A stretch of 64,000 nucleotides of DNA from Paludibacteraceae bacterium (GCA_017448985.1 JAFSKL010000013.1:51012-115011); one strand, 5' to 3'; numbered from the stretch's first letter, positions 15,199 through 23,812 are shown. Notes: generated by a model from the letters alone, not told the origin. Translations and numbers: made by a program.

Positions 15199-16862
15199 AA
15201 CAACATACCTATTTGATAAACGATAAACGATATTACCCACGCCAACAAGAGACTATGGAAGACCATGAACCAAGCCCATCCTCGTCCGGCTTCGCGTCTG
15301 AGTGTGACCGTAGTGGCTACGCAGGGGAAGTAGAGCAGGACGAACAGCATGAATGTGAAGGCCGTCAACGGCGTGAAACCTGCAGCACTGAGGTCTCCGC
15401 CATAGAGGATAGCCAAGGTCGAGACGATAGCCTCCTTCGCCGGCAGACCTGTCAGCAGACAAACCGACATCTTCCAATCGAAACCGAGCGGTTCCAATAG
15501 CGGTGAGATGAACTGACCGATAGCGGCCAGATAACTGTTCTCCAAATCGTTCAGGTCTTGATTCGGGAAATACTCAAGTGCCCAGATGATGACCGAAGCC
15601 CAGATGATGACGGTACAGATCTTCTGCAGGTAGTCCGCCACTTTCTCCCATATATGTGCCACGGCGATACGCAGTTTGGGCAGTTTGAAGGTCGGCAGCT
15701 CATTCACGGTATCGTCTTCTTCCTGACGGAACCATTTGGTGCGTTTCATCACCAGCGCAAAGACCACTGACAGGCATATGCCGATGGCATAGAGGGAGAT
15801 CATGACGAGTGCTTTATGGCGCTCAAAGAATGTATCGACAAACAGCATATACACCGGCAACCGTGCCGAACAGGACATGAACGGTACCATCAGCATCGTC
15901 AGCAGCCGGTCCTTCGGATTTTGGATATCTTTGGCTGCCATAATAGCCGGCACGTTGCAGCCGAAACCCATCAGCATCGGGATGAAACTGCGGCCGTGCA
16001 GGCCTATCTTGTGCATGATCGTATCCATGATGAAGGCTTCACGGGCCATGTATCCCGAGTCTTCCATCAGGCTGATGAAGAAGAACAGGATGATGATGTT
16101 CGGCAGGAAAGCGAGGACGGCGCCTACACCTTGCAGCACACCGTCTATCAGCATACTCGACCACCAGCTCGGTGTCACCAGCCCGTTCAGCCACTGAGCC
16201 GTCAGTTCGATACCGCTTGCTATCCATTCTTGCGGATAAGCACCGAGCGTAAAGGTGCACCAGAACACGAAATAGAGCACAGCCATCATGATCGGGAATC
16301 CCAGCCACGGATTGGTCAGCACCTTGTCAATTTTCTCCAGCCGTGTCTGCTGCTGGTCGTCCTTCGCGTGCGTGAGCGTTTCCGTTAATATACCGTGCAC
16401 GTACGCGCGATAGGTGTCCTCGTCGGCTTGGTCACGGAGGTGGTGAATAGGGTGCGCCTTCGAGGTAGGCTGCTCTGCCACTTGCTGCAGAATAGACAGA
16501 CAGTTAGGCAGCCCGTAGTTCAATCGCACCGACACGCGGCATGTCGGCACACCGATCAGTTGTTCCAGCTTGGGGATGTTCAGCGAGTGGTCGGTCTTAA
16601 GCAGCAGGTCGTAACGCCCGATGGCCAGCACGATCTTCTCCTGCTCGTCGATGATATGCGGAGTGAGCATCAGCGATTCCTCCAATCGCGTCGAGTCCAC
16701 GACCTGCAACACCACGTCAAAAGCATGGCCATGCAACTCGTCGGGGTGATAGACCTCAACGAAATGCATGTCCTGCTGACCTTGGTCGGCAAGGGTTTGC
16801 AGCGCCTTCGTGAGCGAACTCTTGCCGCTCTGAGGCAGACCTATGACCGCTATCTTTATCAT
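15195..16862 (-). CDS. feoB: FeoB-type transporter with reduced G domain
   Basis: The C-terminal two thirds are a clear FeoB membrane domain with two Gate-like segments (N-P-W-L-G-F-P-I-M, G-F-G-C-N-V-P-A-I, S-C-S-A-R-L-P-V-Y, G-L-P-A-K-E-A-I-V). The N-terminal GTPase is small and degenerate. G1 reads G-L-P-Q-S-G-K-S-S instead of the usual P-N-x-G-K-T. The D-x-P-G (G3) and N-x-x-D (G4) motifs are not found. Total length of 555 is shorter than the usual 600-800. ATG 16862 follows a -7 box by only about 10 bp, so a very short leader is expected. It is coupled to an HMA protein. Fe(II) import is the family role, but loss of guanine-specificity motifs suggests altered energetics or substrate. Confidence 0.85.
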   Translation of the reverse strand: MIKIAVIGLPQSGKSSLTKALQTLADQGQQDMHFVEVYHPDELHGHAFDVVLQVVDSTRLEESLMLTPHIIDEQEKIVLAIGRYDLLLKTDHSLNIPKLEQLIGVPTCRVSVRLNYGLPNCLSILQQVAEQPTSKAHPIHHLRDQADEDTYRAYVHGILTETLTHAKDDQQQTRLEKIDKVLTNPWLGFPIMMAVLYFVFWCTFTLGAYPQEWIASGIELTAQWLNGLVTPSWWSSMLIDGVLQGVGAVLAFLPNIIILFFFISLMEDSGYMAREAFIMDTIMHKIGLHGRSFIPMLMGFGCNVPAIMAAKDIQNPKDRLLTMLMVPFMSCSARLPVYMLFVDTFFERHKALVMISLYAIGICLSVVFALVMKRTKWFRQEEDDTVNELPTFKLPKLRIAVAHIWEKVADYLQKICTVIIWASVIIWALEYFPNQDLNDLENSYLAAIGQFISPLLEPLGFDWKMSVCLLTGLPAKEAIVSTLAILYGGDLSAAGFTPLTAFTFMLFVLLYFPCVATTVTLRREAGRGWAWFMVFHSLLLAWVISFIVYQIGMLL

Positions 16863-16871
16863 TTTCGGCTG

Positions 16872-16903
16872 CAAAGGTACTGCTTTTTGCCGACATACAC
16901 AAT
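16872..16903 (-). promoter_or_regulatory. feoB promoter
   Basis: Minus-strand -7 TACCTTTG (16872-16879) with a weak -33 (ATTG) 20 bp away. The box sits about 10 bp from the start codon. Confidence 0.6.
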
Positions 16904-16925
16904 CCCTATTTATGGGGATTTTGCA

Positions 16926-18368
16926 TTAGAGCGCCTGCAATGTCCGGCAAAGCCATGCGTAGCAACGCTCCGTACTCGGAATAGAAAGACGCTCCTGAGG
17001 AGAGTGTACACCGTACATCTGCGGACCTATCGACACCATGTCCAGGTACGGATATTTCTCGAGGAAGAGACCGCATTCGAGCCCCGCGTGAATGGCTAAC
17101 ACCTTCGGCTCGGACTTGAACAGATCGACATACGCCTGCTTCACCACATCCAGTAACGGCGAGTTGGGGTTCGGCGCCCATCCCGGATAACCGTCGCCGT
17201 GGGTTACCTCGTCGCAGGCCATCGATAGCGCCTGCTCCACAGCCCATTTCAGGTGATGCTTGCTTGCCTCGATGGAAGAACGCTGCGAGGTGTTCACCTC
17301 GATGAAACCGTCCTTCATCTTGATAGACGCGAGATTGGTCGAAGTCTCCACGAGTCCCGGCATCTCTTTGCTCATGGCGATCATGCCGTGCGGACACTCG
17401 CAAAGGGCCATGATGAGGCGATAGGCTTTGTCGTCGGGAATAAATGTCTCCGGCATGTCGCAGGTCTCCAGTTCGAGGCGTATGTCTTTCTCCACTTCGC
17501 CGAACACGCCTTCCATCTGTGCCACAAAATGGTTCCATTCGATGCGGACCTGCTCTTTGTAACCCATCGGTATGGCGAGCACGGCTTCCGCCTCACGGGC
17601 AATGGCGTTGCGTAAGTTTCCGCCTTGAATAGCGGCAAGATGCATCTCTGTCTGCGGCCATATACGCGCCAAGAACCACACAATCAGCTGGTTCGCGTTG
17701 GCACGCCCTTTGTTGATGTCGTCACCCGAATGACCGCCGAGCAATCCCGTTACGGAGAGACGGATTGCCAATAAATTTTTCAATCTTAAATCTTCAATCT
17801 TCAATGGCTCGTATTTCATACGAGCTAAGGTATCTATTCCTCCTGCGCAGCCGATGAAAATCTGTCCGTCGTCCTCGGAGTCGAGGTTGATGAGCCGTTT
17901 GGCACGTAGCACACCGTCCTGCAGCTTCATCGCGCCGGTGAGTCCGGTCTCTTCATCCACAGTAAAGAGACACTCGATGGCAGGGTGTGGCAGGTCGGCT
18001 TCGGTGATGGCGGCTAACGCCATCGCTATACCGATACCGTTGTCTGCACCGAGCGTCGTTCCTTTGGCCTTGAGCCACTCACCATCCACAAACGTCTCAA
18101 TAGGGTCGGTCAGAAAATCGTGCTCCACATCGCCGTTCTTCTCGGCAACCATGTCCATGTGCGCCTGCAGAATGACGCCCTCATGCTCCTCGTATCCTGC
18201 GGTCGCCGGTACGCGCATGATGACATTCATCGCCTCGTCGGCCATGCACTCGATGCCGTGCTCCGACGCAAAAGCCTGTAACCACTGACTGATTTTCTCC
18301 TCGTGCTTACTCGGACGAGGTACCTTGCAGATTGCTGCAAAAATGTCAAATACTCTGTTCGCTTTCAT
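16926..18368 (-). CDS. pepD: Aminoacyl-histidine dipeptidase (peptidase D)
   Basis: A 480-residue M20-family dipeptidase of the Xaa-His type, cytoplasmic and zinc-dependent. Seen are Q-A-H-M-D-M-V-A-E-K (zinc His and Asp), G-A-D-N-G-I-G, D-E-E-T-G-L-T-G (general base) and G-G-H-S-G-D-D-I-N. The C-terminal zinc-ligand region H-A-G-L-E-C-G-L-F is also intact. An in-frame heptamer tract adds L-K-I-E-D-L-R-L-K-N near residue 195, the same peptide type as in RibD. The MATE gene upstream on the same strand ends about 30 bp before its start, across an 8-bp repeat. Confidence 0.95.
   Translation of the reverse strand: MKANRVFDIFAAICKVPRPSKHEEKISQWLQAFASEHGIECMADEAMNVIMRVPATAGYEEHEGVILQAHMDMVAEKNGDVEHDFLTDPIETFVDGEWLKAKGTTLGADNGIGIAMALAAITEADLPHPAIECLFTVDEETGLTGAMKLQDGVLRAKRLINLDSEDDGQIFIGCAGGIDTLARMKYEPLKIEDLRLKNLLAIRLSVTGLLGGHSGDDINKGRANANQLIVWFLARIWPQTEMHLAAIQGGNLRNAIAREAEAVLAIPMGYKEQVRIEWNHFVAQMEGVFGEVEKDIRLELETCDMPETFIPDDKAYRLIMALCECPHGMIAMSKEMPGLVETSTNLASIKMKDGFIEVNTSQRSSIEASKHHLKWAVEQALSMACDEVTHGDGYPGWAPNPNSPLLDVVKQAYVDLFKSEPKVLAIHAGLECGLFLEKYPYLDMVSIGPQMYGVHSPQERLSIPSTERCYAWLCRTLQAL
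17783..17803. repeat. Heptamer repeat, 3 units (ATCTTAA type)
   Basis: Units ATCTTAA, ATCTTCA, ATCTTCA; 21 bp, in frame inside pepD. Same word as the ribD tract at 1149. Confidence 0.88.
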
Positions 18369-18382
18369 AAAATATTCATTAA

Positions 18383-18414
18383 ATCATTCCATCATTCTAT
18401 CATTCTATCATTCC
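18383..18414. repeat. 8-bp tandem repeat, 4 units, mirror order
   Basis: Units ATCATTCC, ATCATTCT, ATCATTCT, ATCATTCC (A-B-B-A). It spans the MATE stop codon and the gap to pepD. Confidence 0.9.
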
Positions 18415-19812
18415 ATCCTTTTCCATTCGTTTCATCTGCCGGTTAAACCGTACATGGAATAGCACAGCGGGTATAGCCAGTGCGACGACGAAGGCTATCC
18501 ACATGCCCTTGGCTCCCAATCCGAGCAGGAAAGTGAGGTATAGACCCAACGGCAGAGCAACCACTAAATAGGCAAAGAGGGCGATCCGCATCGGTACCCG
18601 CACATCCTGTATTCCCCGCAGCATAGCCGCACCGATACATTGCAGACCGTCGACATATTGGAGCGTACCTGCGATGATGAGCAAGGTCGAGGCGATAGGC
18701 ACCACTTCCGGATCGTTGGTGAAGATATATGGGATAATGTTCCGGCCGAAGATCATGATCGCTGCACCGATGGTGTTCATCAGCAGACACAGATGCACGG
18801 ACGCATGGCTCGCCATCCGAACGGCATGCAGGTCGCCTTTGCCCAACTGATGCGAGACGCGGATGGTCGTCGCCGAGCCGATGCCCAGCGCCAACATGAA
18901 GGTCAGATCCGCCATCTGGTTCGCTATATGATGTGCCGCCAACGCCTCTTTGTTGATCCAGCCGATGATGACGAACGAGGCCGTGAAGAGGAACGCTTCC
19001 GCAAACGACTGCAGACCTATCGGACAGCCGATAGCTAACAGATGTTCCACTTCGCGACGGGTGATGCCTCGCAATGAGGTGATGTACCGCCGCCAATCGG
19101 CTTTGCATAGCATCGCTACGATGAAGCATATCGGCATCAGCGTTCGCGAGATAAGCGATGCCCAGCCTGCTCCTTCGGCGCCCATCGCTTCAAAACCCCA
19201 ATGGCCGAAGATGAACACCCAGTTCAGCAGGATATTCAGCAGGTTGCATCCTAACGTGATGAGCATCGCCACCAGCGTGTTGCCTAACCCCTCAAGAAAC
19301 TGTTTGCAGAAACAAAACAGCAGAAACGGCACAATAGAGAGCACTATTAGAATATAGTACGGGCGCGCGCAAGAGACCACCTCCGGTTCCTGACCGAACG
19401 CATCCAGCACTGGAATACACGGCGCCAATATCGCCAATGAGAACAGACACATCAGAGCCATATAAACCAAGCCGTTCGACCAATAATTGCTTATCTGCTC
19501 GTGCTTGTGGGATAATTTTTCTTCCCTCTCTTGAGTAGAGGGGAAGGGAGAGGTTTTTAGTTTCTCCAACCTCCCATGCACATGTCCCACCAGCGGCGTG
19601 ATGCCCATCATCGCACCCATCGAGAACACCATCACCGTGAAAAAAAGCGCGTTCGAAAAACTGACTGCCGCCAGATCGGCCGTGCCGTAATGACCCACCA
19701 TGATCGAATCTGCCAAGCCCACCATCGCCGCGCCGAACTGAGTCAGCATGACCGGCAACGCAACCTTCAAATTGCGCTTGTAATACGGCAAATATGCAGA
19801 AAATGAGTACAT
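18400..19812 (-). CDS. MATE family efflux transporter
   Basis: A 470-residue polytopic membrane protein with about 12 hydrophobic segments. Family text includes L-A-D-S-I-M-V-G-H-Y-G early and the mid-protein repeat-half region around G-C-P-I-G-L-Q-S. It should export organic cations or drugs using Na+ or H+; substrate unknown. ATG 19812 gives M-Y-S-F-S-A-Y-L-P-Y-Y-K, the usual cytoplasmic start; earlier frames would cross the promoter. A hydrophilic insert after residue 80 (K-T-S-P-F-P-S-T-Q-E-R-E) comes from a GC-rich palindromic element. The stop lies in an 8-bp repeat. Confidence 0.92.
   Translation of the reverse strand: MYSFSAYLPYYKRNLKVALPVMLTQFGAAMVGLADSIMVGHYGTADLAAVSFSNALFFTVMVFSMGAMMGITPLVGHVHGRLEKLKTSPFPSTQEREEKLSHKHEQISNYWSNGLVYMALMCLFSLAILAPCIPVLDAFGQEPEVVSCARPYYILIVLSIVPFLLFCFCKQFLEGLGNTLVAMLITLGCNLLNILLNWVFIFGHWGFEAMGAEGAGWASLISRTLMPICFIVAMLCKADWRRYITSLRGITRREVEHLLAIGCPIGLQSFAEAFLFTASFVIIGWINKEALAAHHIANQMADLTFMLALGIGSATTIRVSHQLGKGDLHAVRMASHASVHLCLLMNTIGAAIMIFGRNIIPYIFTNDPEVVPIASTLLIIAGTLQYVDGLQCIGAAMLRGIQDVRVPMRIALFAYLVVALPLGLYLTFLLGLGAKGMWIAFVVALAIPAVLFHVRFNRQMKRMEKDGMIE
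19530..19566. repeat. GC-palindromic element inside the MATE gene
   Basis: CCCTCT and AGAGGG arms with further CTTCCC/GGGAAG complementarity. It encodes the in-frame loop insert S-P-F-P-S-T-Q-E-R-E. Confidence 0.6.
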
Positions 19813-19829
19813 GGCACACAAATTTTGCG

Positions 19830-19860
19830 CAAAGTTACAACTTTTTTTGCACATATCAAA
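19830..19860 (-). promoter_or_regulatory. MATE gene promoter
   Basis: Minus-strand -7 TAACTTTG (19830-19837) and -33 TTTG (19857-19860), spaced 19 bp. Its -33 interleaves with that of the divergent promoter. Confidence 0.75.
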
Positions 19861-19877
19861 ATTTTTTACTAACTTTG
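19846..19877 (+). promoter_or_regulatory. Promoter of the barrel gene at 19906
   Basis: -33 TTTG (19846-19849) and -7 TAACTTTG (19870-19877), spaced 20 bp. Together with the opposite promoter it forms TTTGCACATATCAAA. Confidence 0.8.
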
Positions 19878-19905
19878 CAGCCGATTTGTGTAATAATCGT
19901 GCCGT

Positions 19906-20679
19906 ATGGCTAAGAAACAATTAGGTTTAATACTGCTTTTGGCGCTCGTTTGCGTGCCTTTCTTGCGGGCGGATGACAAACCGCTGCCTGCCTATCAGAT
20001 AGCTGATAACACCTTCTTCGACCCGTCTAAAAAGGAGGAGAAGAAAGAACCCTATGTCTTTGGTGTCGAGTACCGCATTGAGGCGGGATATGTGCAGCAT
20101 TGGCAGCGTGCGCATGATATCTCTTTCCCTGATATGTACCTCCATGGCATCCGTCTCGGAGCTACTTTCACCTTCAAGCTGCCGCTTCATTTCGGCTTGC
20201 AGACGGGTCTTCTCTATACGCTCGTCTATGGGCAAAACGAGCAGCATTGGCGCTCGCAGGATGTGCCGTCCGTGCAGACCGAGTATATCTCCCATCGCGT
20301 GCTGGAGCATAACCTCACCGTCCCCATCCGGGCGTACTATACCATTCCGCTGTGGAAACAACTCAATCTCTTCTTCTTCGCGGGACCGCAACTGCATATC
20401 GGTCTGGCGGAGAATGACTATATGGACCTCCATCTGAGCGACCCGACCAAGGCCTGGCTCGAGAGTCAGGCTATACCTACCGCCCCGTACGACCGCATGG
20501 CCAACGAGATCGTCCGTGCCAATATCCAATGGGGAGTCGGAGGTGGCTTCGAATGGGACCAATACCGCCTCCAAGCCGGTTATGACTTCGGCCTCAACAA
20601 CCTCGTCCGTCACCCCCAACTCAGCTCCCAGTACATGTCCGAATGGGCCTGGTTCGTCTCCTTCTCCTATCGGTTCTGA
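19906..20679 (+). CDS. Outer-membrane beta-barrel protein
   Basis: A 257-residue protein with a signal peptide (L-G-L-I-L-L-L-A-L-V, cleavage near L-R-A-D). A run of alternating hydrophobic/aromatic strands follows, ending in S-F-S-Y-R-F, with the terminal Phe typical of BAM-assembled barrels. It lacks the landmarks of the locus A/B barrels, so it belongs to another barrel family (PorT-like or OMP_b-brl). It is monocistronic from its own promoter, divergent from the MATE gene. Function unknown. Confidence 0.75.
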   Translation: MAKKQLGLILLLALVCVPFLRADDKPLPAYQIADNTFFDPSKKEEKKEPYVFGVEYRIEAGYVQHWQRAHDISFPDMYLHGIRLGATFTFKLPLHFGLQTGLLYTLVYGQNEQHWRSQDVPSVQTEYISHRVLEHNLTVPIRAYYTIPLWKQLNLFFFAGPQLHIGLAENDYMDLHLSDPTKAWLESQAIPTAPYDRMANEIVRANIQWGVGGGFEWDQYRLQAGYDFGLNNLVRHPQLSSQYMSEWAWFVSFSYRF

Positions 20680-20795
20680 AGAATCTTTTATTGTAGGAAA
20701 ATTTCAAAAATTGCACTGCTTTTAGTAGTGTTATAGGCTATAAATGCCCAAATTTGCAAAAAAATGAAGATTTTTTGCATTTTTTACTACTATGT

Positions 20796-20827
20796 ATTGC
20801 ATAGTTCTAAAATTATTTGTACCTTTG
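20796..20827 (+). promoter_or_regulatory. Promoter of the 20866 gene cluster
   Basis: -33 ATTG (20796-20799) and -7 TACCTTTG (20820-20827), spaced 20 bp. Confidence 0.7.
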
Positions 20828-20844
20828 CAGCGGATTTCTGAAAA

Positions 20845-20872
20845 GTGAAATGTGAAAAGTGAAAAATGAAAC
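20845..20872. repeat. Heptamer repeat, 4 units, supplying a start codon
   Basis: Units GTGAAAT, GTGAAAA, GTGAAAA, ATGAAAC. The last unit contains the ATG of the next small gene. Same word as at 15141. Confidence 0.95.
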
Positions 20873-21024
20873 GAAAAAATGACATATTGGCGGCATTGAA
20901 AGCGGCGCGGAAACAGAGCCGTGAGATGGAAATTGCCACTTATGGCAAGCCCATTTGTCATGCCAATATCTATCGGAACAAAAAACGCTACACACGAAAA
21001 AGCAAACATAAAAGCAACTATTAA
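20866..21024 (+). CDS. Small basic protein (52 residues)
   Basis: A short frame starting M-K-R-K-N-D-I-L-A-A-L-K and very rich in Lys/Arg, with a K-P-I-C-H motif and a tail R-K-S-K-H-K-S-N-Y. It has its own upstream promoter, and the PspC gene starts 12 bp after its stop, so it should lead that operon. The composition suggests nucleic-acid or ribosome binding, but I do not recognise a named family. The start codon is supplied by a heptamer tract. Confidence 0.65.
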   Translation: MKRKNDILAALKAARKQSREMEIATYGKPICHANIYRNKKRYTRKSKHKSNY

Positions 21025-21036
21025 AATTTTACAACT

Positions 21037-21240
21037 ATGGCAAACGAAAAGAAATTGACCCGCAGTACCAACAAAGTGTTGGGCGGTGTTTGCGGCGGAT
21101 TCGCCGAGTATTTTGAGATCGATCCGACTTTGGTGCGTATTTGCTACGCAGCCTTGTCGCTCTTCACCGTAGGATTTCCGGGCATCTTGCTCTACATCAT
21201 CATGCTCATTCTGATGCCACTACCTGAAAAGGAAGCTTGA
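21037..21240 (+). CDS. PspC domain protein
   Basis: A 67-residue PspC domain: L-x-R-S-x-x-N-K-V-L-G-G-V-C-G-G-F-A-E-Y-F, then D-P-T-L-V-R-I and one transmembrane helix ending in L-M-P-L-P. PspC proteins sense or counter inner-membrane stress in other bacteria. It lies in a run with a PadR regulator and a DUF2807 membrane protein, a recurrent Bacteroidetes grouping for envelope stress. Confidence 0.92.
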   Translation: MANEKKLTRSTNKVLGGVCGGFAEYFEIDPTLVRICYAALSLFTVGFPGILLYIIMLILMPLPEKEA

Positions 21241-21264
21241 AAGGCGAAATGGAAAGGATGACTT

Positions 21265-21585
21265 ATGGTAGAGAACGCGAAAAGTCAGATGCGTAAAGGG
21301 GTATTGGAGTATTGCATCCTGTCGATCATCAGCCGGCAGGAAGTCTATACCTCCGATATCCTTGACGCATTGCGGCAAGCCGATTTGCTGGTGGTCGAGG
21401 GCACATTGTATCCCTTGCTCTCCCGCCTGAAGAACAACGGCTTGCTCAAGTACCGCTGGCAGGAATCGACGGATGGCCCGCCCCGTAAGTACTTCACACT
21501 GACGGACGAAGGCGTGCAACTGTTGGAAGCACTCAATCAGGAGTGGGGAATTATCAGTAATGCGATTAACAAGTTGAAAGTTTAA
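21265..21585 (+). CDS. PadR family transcriptional regulator
   Basis: A 106-residue winged-helix protein: K-G-V-L-E-Y-C-I-L-S-I-I, then V-V-E-G-T-L-Y-P-L-L-S-R-L (recognition helix), G-L-L-K-Y-R-W-Q-E-S and G-P-P-R-K-Y-F-T-L-T. PadR proteins usually repress their own operon. Here the likely targets are the flanking PspC and DUF2807 genes. Spacing is tight on both sides (24 and 11 bp). Confidence 0.93.
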   Translation: MVENAKSQMRKGVLEYCILSIISRQEVYTSDILDALRQADLLVVEGTLYPLLSRLKNNGLLKYRWQESTDGPPRKYFTLTDEGVQLLEALNQEWGIISNAINKLKV

Positions 21586-21596
21586 AGTGTATAAAT

Positions 21597-22814
21597 ATGA
21601 AACTGACAAGAAATATCAATTTGCACGGCGTCGTGCTGACGATAGACGAGGACGCCTATCAATTGCTCAAGGACTATCTGTCGGACATCGAGAGCCGTTT
21701 GCCGGCAGACGAGCAGAAAGATGTGATGGACGATGTGGAGAGCCGCATAGCGGAGTTGCTGCAGTCGGCGCTCTTTGCGCAAAAGGGTCAGTCGGTAACC
21801 ATAGATATGGCACGCGATGTGCGTACGCGTATAGGCGAACCTGACGAGTTCGGCGAGAACAAACGTCCGGCCATCAAACGCGAACCGAAGATCACGCGTC
21901 AGGGCGTGGGCCGTGTGCTGACTATTGTGCTCAAGGCCATCCTGATCATCATCGCTGTTCAGTTGTTCTTCCCGGTGTTGGCTGTCGTCTTCGGTCTGCT
22001 TGTGGCTTTCTTCGGCATCAGCATAGGCGGTATAGCCGTTATTCCTGCGCTGGGACTGGAGCTGTTCGACGGCAGTACCGCTTGGACCTGGCTCCTCTGC
22101 CTGTCGGTGGCAGTCGCGGTGAGTATGCCCATTTTCATGATTGTGTATTGGATCGTCAAGTACAGCCGTGAACACCGGCATCCGAGTCTGCGTTTCTGGC
22201 TCATCAGCTTGCTCGTCTGGGTGTTGTCGCTTTGCGGATTAGTGGCTTCGGCGGATAAGGCGCTGAAGGTGAACAATACCGATTGGGCGACTGTGATGGA
22301 GTACATAGACGAGATAGACGACGATGCTTCTATCGTGAACGAGGTGCGTGAAGTGGACGCTTTTCATGCCATTGAGTTGAGCGGCGCCATGAAAGCGGAG
22401 ATTCATGTGGGGAAACCGCAGGAAGTGAAAGTGCGCTTCGACCGTTTGGGCGAAGTGGAGACGACGGTGGAAGACGGCGTGCTGCGTGTGCTCGGTAAGG
22501 GAAACCACGGTGGAAGAGCCGTCATCTCCGTGCCGACGCTCGATGCGCTGAGTCTGTCCGGCGCCAGCAAGATAGATATCGACGGCGATGTGGATTCGCT
22601 GCGTTTGGATGCCGTGGGTGCCAGCAAGATCGATGCGGAAGAGCTGACAGTCAAGGACTTGCACCTCAACGTGAGCGGTGCCAGCAAAGCGGAGGTGTAT
22701 GTCACCGGTACGCTGTGGGCACAGGCCGCAGGAGCCAGCAAGATCACCTATCACGGTAATCCCGAAGTGCTGCAGAGTCTGGCTGTAGGTGCCAGCCGCA
22801 TCAAGAGAGACTAA
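21597..22814 (+). CDS. Membrane protein with C-terminal DUF2807 (GIN) beta domain
   Basis: A 405-residue protein. An N-terminal cytoplasmic region (L-H-G-V-V-L-T-I-D-E-D-A-Y) and an acidic helical stretch come first. About four hydrophobic segments between 110 and 215 follow. The C-terminal half (245-405) is a right-handed-type beta domain with the repeated phrase G-A-S-K-I/A, seen four times, and ends G-A-S-R-I-K-R-D. It belongs to the PspC-associated DUF2807 group. A membrane-stress sensor or scaffold downstream of PadR/PspC is inferred. Its last codons overlap the convergent aroC stop by 4 bp. Confidence 0.85.
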   Translation: MKLTRNINLHGVVLTIDEDAYQLLKDYLSDIESRLPADEQKDVMDDVESRIAELLQSALFAQKGQSVTIDMARDVRTRIGEPDEFGENKRPAIKREPKITRQGVGRVLTIVLKAILIIIAVQLFFPVLAVVFGLLVAFFGISIGGIAVIPALGLELFDGSTAWTWLLCLSVAVAVSMPIFMIVYWIVKYSREHRHPSLRFWLISLLVWVLSLCGLVASADKALKVNNTDWATVMEYIDEIDDDASIVNEVREVDAFHAIELSGAMKAEIHVGKPQEVKVRFDRLGEVETTVEDGVLRVLGKGNHGGRAVISVPTLDALSLSGASKIDIDGDVDSLRLDAVGASKIDAEELTVKDLHLNVSGASKAEVYVTGTLWAQAAGASKITYHGNPEVLQSLAVGASRIKRD

Positions 22815-23746
22815 AGCAGATTGACGAGTGCGAGAGCCGTCATGGCTTCTACAACAGGCACGGCGCGGGTGGCAACACAAGCGTCGTGTCTTCCTTTAAC
22901 GCCGGCTTTGGGCGTACTCGGCGTCGGTTTGAACACGCAGCGGAAGACGATTTCCGAACCGTCGGAGATGCCGCCGGCTATGCCTCCGGATATATGATTG
23001 ATGGCGCTACCGGGCTGACTGACTCCGCCAAAGCCCGTGCCGTATTCGAAGCCCTTGCAGGCATTGATGCTCATCACGGCAAAAGCCAGTTCGGCTTGCA
23101 GTTTGTTGAAGATCGGCTCGCCGGTACCGACGGGAAGTCCGTTGATGTGACATTCGACGATGCCGCCTATCGAGTCGCCGTCCCGTTGATAAGCAGCAAT
23201 CGTCTCTGCGAACTTATCGGGATCGGTCTCTGCGCCCACCTGAACGAGCGAAGCACGAATGGTAATCCCTTTCGCAGCGAGTTGCTGCTTGGCTATACAT
23301 CCTGCCACTACTCGCGCCGCTGTCTCGCGTGCCGACGCTCTGCCGCCTCCGCGCCAATCACGAATGCCGTATTTGAGTTCATACACTTTGTCCGCATGTC
23401 CGACGCGGTAGTTATGTCTCAGCCATTCGTAGTCCTCCGGCCGTGCATCTTGGTTGCGAATAATGAACGCAATCGGCGTGCCCAAAGTGACTAATTCCTT
23501 TGTCCTTTGTCCTTCGTCCTTTGTCCTTTCCATCACTCCGCTGAGCCACTCCACTTCATCAGGTTCGTTTTTCGCACGCGGAGATGTGCCCGTTTGACCT
23601 TTGCCGGCGCGTTTCTCCAGCTCGGAGCGAATCATCGACAAGTCAATCGACAAGCCTGCGGGAACGCCGTCCAGCACACCGCCGATAGCTGCTCCATGCG
23701 ACTCGCCGAAGCTCGTAAACGACCATTTTTCGCCAAAAACATTCAT
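22811..23746 (-). CDS. aroC: Chorismate synthase
   Basis: AroC makes chorismate from EPSP with reduced FMN, the last step of the shikimate pathway. Seen are F-G-E-S-H-G, R-x-G-K-G-Q-T-G-T-S-P-R, D-W-R-G-G-G-R-A-S-A-R-E-T and G-R-H-D-A-C-V-A-T-R-A-V-P. At 311 residues it is shorter than the usual 350-360 because of compact loops, despite an extra E-R-T-K-D-E-G-Q-R-T-K-E insert made by a CTTTGTC heptamer tract. ATG 23746 is preferred over an upstream TTG because the promoter -7 box lies only 10 bp before it. Confidence 0.95.
   Translation of the reverse strand: MNVFGEKWSFTSFGESHGAAIGGVLDGVPAGLSIDLSMIRSELEKRAGKGQTGTSPRAKNEPDEVEWLSGVMERTKDEGQRTKELVTLGTPIAFIIRNQDARPEDYEWLRHNYRVGHADKVYELKYGIRDWRGGGRASARETAARVVAGCIAKQQLAAKGITIRASLVQVGAETDPDKFAETIAAYQRDGDSIGGIVECHINGLPVGTGEPIFNKLQAELAFAVMSINACKGFEYGTGFGGVSQPGSAINHISGGIAGGISDGSEIVFRCVFKPTPSTPKAGVKGRHDACVATRAVPVVEAMTALALVNLL
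23497..23524. repeat. Heptamer repeat, 4 units (CTTTGTC type)
   Basis: Units CTTTGTC, CTTTGTC, CTTCGTC, CTTTGTC, in frame in aroC. Confidence 0.95.
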
Positions 23747-23755
23747 ATTCGGGTG

Positions 23756-23787
23756 CAAAATTAGTCAAAAATTTCTAATTACACAAG
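23756..23787 (-). promoter_or_regulatory. aroC promoter
   Basis: Minus-strand -7 TAATTTTG (23756-23763) and weak -33 CTTG (23784-23787), spaced 20 bp. The leader would be only a few bases long. Confidence 0.6.
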
Positions 23788-23812
23788 TAAATGCGATTAT
23801 TTTTGATAAAAT

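Noticed and set aside
19906-20679. Membership of this barrel in the locus A/B barrel family
   Set aside because: The shared landmarks (S-D-G-E-L-Y, G-Y-Y-P-x-W-N) are absent and no secreted partner is adjacent.
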